Below, piece by piece: positions 6,613 to 8,287 of a DNA stretch of 8,287 nucleotides. Every line of letters begins with the position of its first letter. The first letter of the stretch is position 1. The DNA comes from an uncultured Oscillospiraceae bacterium. GTDB taxonomy: Bacteria; Bacillota; Clostridia; Oscillospirales; Ruminococcaceae. The stretch is taken from assembly GCA_934463345.1 (NCBI GenBank), contig CAKSJL010000073.1:1-8287 (forward strand). The letters run 5' to 3'. The notes beneath the pieces were generated by a model. The model searched no databases and had not been told where the DNA came from. It saw only the letters and a list, made by a program, of their open reading frames with translations. Made by a program: the position numbers and the translations under genes.

Positions 6613-7590
6613 ATGGCAAGCTATCTGGGCTATAAATGCGTTGTCTGCGGACAGGCTTTCAGTGAAAAAGATGACATTGTTGTTTGTCCCGAATGCGGTA
6701 CGCCGTATCACAGGGAATGCTATGAAAAATCAGGAAAATGTATAAATGAGGAGCTTCATAAGACCGGAGAAAGCTGGCAGAAAAAGACTGAACGTGAGAA
6801 TAAAGAATCCGGCTATAAAAAATGTCCGTACTGTGAGACTATGAACAAGCCACATTCCATTATATGTGAAAACTGCGGAGCGCCTCTTGTCGAGGATCTC
6901 AACAAAAACATGAACGGTAATGCCGGAGGGTTTACGCAGGACAGAAATTCTGACAGTGATGCCAGAGGACAGTTTACAAATGCTTTCGGGTTCGACCCAG
7001 CTGACAAATATTGCGGTATGGATCCTGATGAGGAGTTTGAATCAGTAAAGCTTCGTGATCTTTCAGAGTTTGTCGGGACAAATCAGATATACTATCTTCC
7101 GATATTCCGCAAGATGAGAGATACAAAACAGAAAATATCGCTTAACATTGTGTCGTTTTTTCTGCCGCAGCTTTATTTTGCGAACAGAAAAATGTGGCTC
7201 TGGGCGCTGATATCAATAATAATTTCAACGATTCTCAGTCTGCCTTACATTATTTTTGTCATGGCGGATTCAGAATTTGCCGGAAGCATATTCAGTCACA
7301 TAAATGTAAGCTCTGGCAACTTCAGCATGCTCTATAACATAACGAGTGTACTGAGCTTTGTTTTCCAGGCGTTCATGCTTCTTTTTTCAAACTGGCTTTA
7401 TTACAGACATGCACTGAATAAGATAAAGCGGATAAAGTCGTCCGATGGGACTGACGGATATTCAGAACCGGACGGACAGGCTTCCGGAAAAAAATATTCA
7501 TGCGGAGGAACAAGCACAGCCGGAATATTTATTTCAATAGGAGTTCAGATGGCTGTCGGGCTGTTGGTTGTGACGCTGCTTACCAGGTAA
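6613..7590 (+). CDS. RING-like/zinc-ribbon DUF2628-type membrane protein
   Basis: A 325-residue protein from the start at 6613. Residues 9-49 form a prokaryotic RING-like zinc finger (C9, C12, C25, C28, H33, C36, C43, with H49 nearby). Residues 71-88 form a zinc ribbon (CPYC then CENCG: C71, C74, C85, C88). A polar, Asn/Asp-rich linker follows. FVGTNQIYYLPIF (154-166) and the segment near residues 177-197 that ends in RKMWLW match the DUF2628 pattern as I know it. Hydrophobic segments at about 195-217, 240-265 and 303-323 should cross the membrane; the zinc-finger end is probably cytoplasmic. The biochemical role is unknown. Similar zinc-finger plus DUF2628 proteins are common in Clostridia, and a role in membrane-associated protein contacts is only a guess. 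It has its own promoter, diverges from prfB, and has no clear terminator before galU 79 bp downstream. Confidence 0.9.
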   Translation: MASYLGYKCVVCGQAFSEKDDIVVCPECGTPYHRECYEKSGKCINEELHKTGESWQKKTERENKESGYKKCPYCETMNKPHSIICENCGAPLVEDLNKNMNGNAGGFTQDRNSDSDARGQFTNAFGFDPADKYCGMDPDEEFESVKLRDLSEFVGTNQIYYLPIFRKMRDTKQKISLNIVSFFLPQLYFANRKMWLWALISIIISTILSLPYIIFVMADSEFAGSIFSHINVSSGNFSMLYNITSVLSFVFQAFMLLFSNWLYYRHALNKIKRIKSSDGTDGYSEPDGQASGKKYSCGGTSTAGIFISIGVQMAVGLLVVTLLTR

Positions 7591-7616
7591 TTTACAGATA
7601 TTTTCAAAAAGAAGCG

Positions 7617-7643
7617 TTTAAAGGCAATAATGCAAATTATACT
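7617..7643 (+). promoter_or_regulatory. Possible weak promoter for galU
   Basis: TATACT (7638-7643) with TTTAAA (7617-7622) at a short 15-bp spacing. It lies in the 79-bp gap before galU, where no terminator for the upstream gene is visible, so galU could also be read from the upstream promoter. Confidence 0.3.
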
Positions 7644-7669
7644 GCACTGCTTAAAATATGGAGGGTTTT

Positions 7670-8287
7670 ATGAAGATTAAAAAGGCTGTTATACCAGCTG
7701 CCGGTCTTGGAACAAGGGTTTTACCGGCAACAAAGGCAATACCTAAGGAAATGTTTCCTATAGTTGACAAGCCGGCTATACAGTATATTGTAGAAGAGGC
7801 TGCAAAAAGCGGCATTGAGGATATTATGATAATAACAAGCAGGGGAAAGTCGGAAATGGAGGATCATTTCGACAGAAATCCTGAGCTTGAAAATAAGCTT
7901 AAAGCTGGCGGAGAAGCAAAAAAGAAGCTTCTTGACGAGGTTCTGGATGTAACTCAGCTTGCTAATATAACCTATGTAAGGCAGCAGGAGCAGAGAGGTC
8001 TGGGACATGCTGTGCTTCAGGCAAAAAAGTTTGTCGGTGATGAGCCGTTTGCTGTTCTTTACGGCGATGATGTGATAATCGGAGAAGATCCGTGTATAGG
8101 TCAGCTTATGAGAGCGTATGAAGAAACCGGTTTGTGCGGCGCTGTCGGCATAAAAGAGGTATCAAGAGAGGATGTACGCAAATACAGCTCTATGAAGCTT
8201 GATCTTGTAAAGGATAATATTTACAAGATCACAGACATGATCGAAAAGCCTGAGCCTGGAAAGGAATTCTCACTCTTTTCAATACTC
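7670..8287 (+). CDS. galU: UTP-glucose-1-phosphate uridylyltransferase, 3' end cut off
   Basis: GalU makes UDP-glucose from UTP and glucose-1-phosphate, feeding cell-wall glycans, exopolysaccharide, glycolipids and galactose metabolism. The visible 206 codons have no stop; the usual length is about 290, so the C-terminal third lies past the window. The N-terminus carries the nucleotidyltransferase signature GLGTRVLPATKAIPKEM (12-28) with its conserved R16 and K26, then VDKPAIQYIVEEA (32-44), the uridine-binding region QQEQRGLGHAV (105-115), the metal-site YGDD (131-134) and IEKPEP. This pattern is GalU rather than RmlA or GlmU. The start follows GGAGGG at 7660-7665, 4 nt upstream of the ATG. 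No partner genes are visible on this side. Confidence 0.95.
   Translation, partial: MKIKKAVIPAAGLGTRVLPATKAIPKEMFPIVDKPAIQYIVEEAAKSGIEDIMIITSRGKSEMEDHFDRNPELENKLKAGGEAKKKLLDEVLDVTQLANITYVRQQEQRGLGHAVLQAKKFVGDEPFAVLYGDDVIIGEDPCIGQLMRAYEETGLCGAVGIKEVSREDVRKYSSMKLDLVKDNIYKITDMIEKPEPGKEFSLFSIL

Noticed and set aside
6457..6711. 84-residue minus-strand frame across the divergent promoters
   Set aside because: It overlaps both promoters and the start of the zinc-finger gene, has low-complexity content and no ribosome site.
7721..8008. 95-residue minus-strand frame within galU
   Set aside because: Antisense shadow of a well-conserved gene, with no recognisable motif.

Overview
The window reads as a stretch of ordinary chromosome from a low-to-mid GC Gram-positive anaerobe of the class Clostridia. 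A Ruminococcus-like (Oscillospiraceae/Ruminococcaceae) bacterium is my best guess. This rests on the GatCAB route to amidated tRNAs, strong AGGAGG-type ribosome sites, TTG-17-TATAAT promoters, a RING/zinc-ribbon/DUF2628 membrane protein of the kind common there, and hairpin-rich intergenic DNA. Codon use looks even across the genes, and I see no phage, transposase or CRISPR signal.

Layout. Positions 1-190 hold no gene but are packed with short hairpins. Next comes a clear terminator (196-233) that serves the minus-strand operon gatC (4888-4610), gatA (4587-3133) and a long gene (3116-246). A good promoter (4955-4927) lies just upstream of gatC. The long gene is a single 956-codon frame that joins a complete GatB to a complete archaeal/AsnRS-like aspartyl-tRNA synthetase (AspRS2 type). 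Upstream, 4956-5209 is a non-coding spacer with a GC-rich hairpin and a 110-base imperfect palindrome. Beyond it lies prfB (release factor 2, 6328-5210, minus), with its own promoter and a structured leader of about 120 nt. Its promoter is back to back with a plus-strand extended -10 promoter that drives a RING-like zinc-finger membrane protein (6613-7590). A plus-strand galU gene (7670 onward) runs off the window edge.

How the genes work together. GatC, GatA and GatB form the amidotransferase that converts Asp-tRNA(Asn) to Asn-tRNA(Asn) and Glu-tRNA(Gln) to Gln-tRNA(Gln). The AspRS half would supply the mischarged Asp-tRNA(Asn). Fusing them puts both steps of Asn-tRNA(Asn) synthesis in one complex, in effect a covalently tethered transamidosome. 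This is the most notable feature of the window. The second is prfB: it lacks the classical +1 frameshift stop and reads Leu25-Asn26 straight through the site where the autoregulatory UGA normally sits. The zinc-finger protein and GalU are unrelated to translation and have separate signals.
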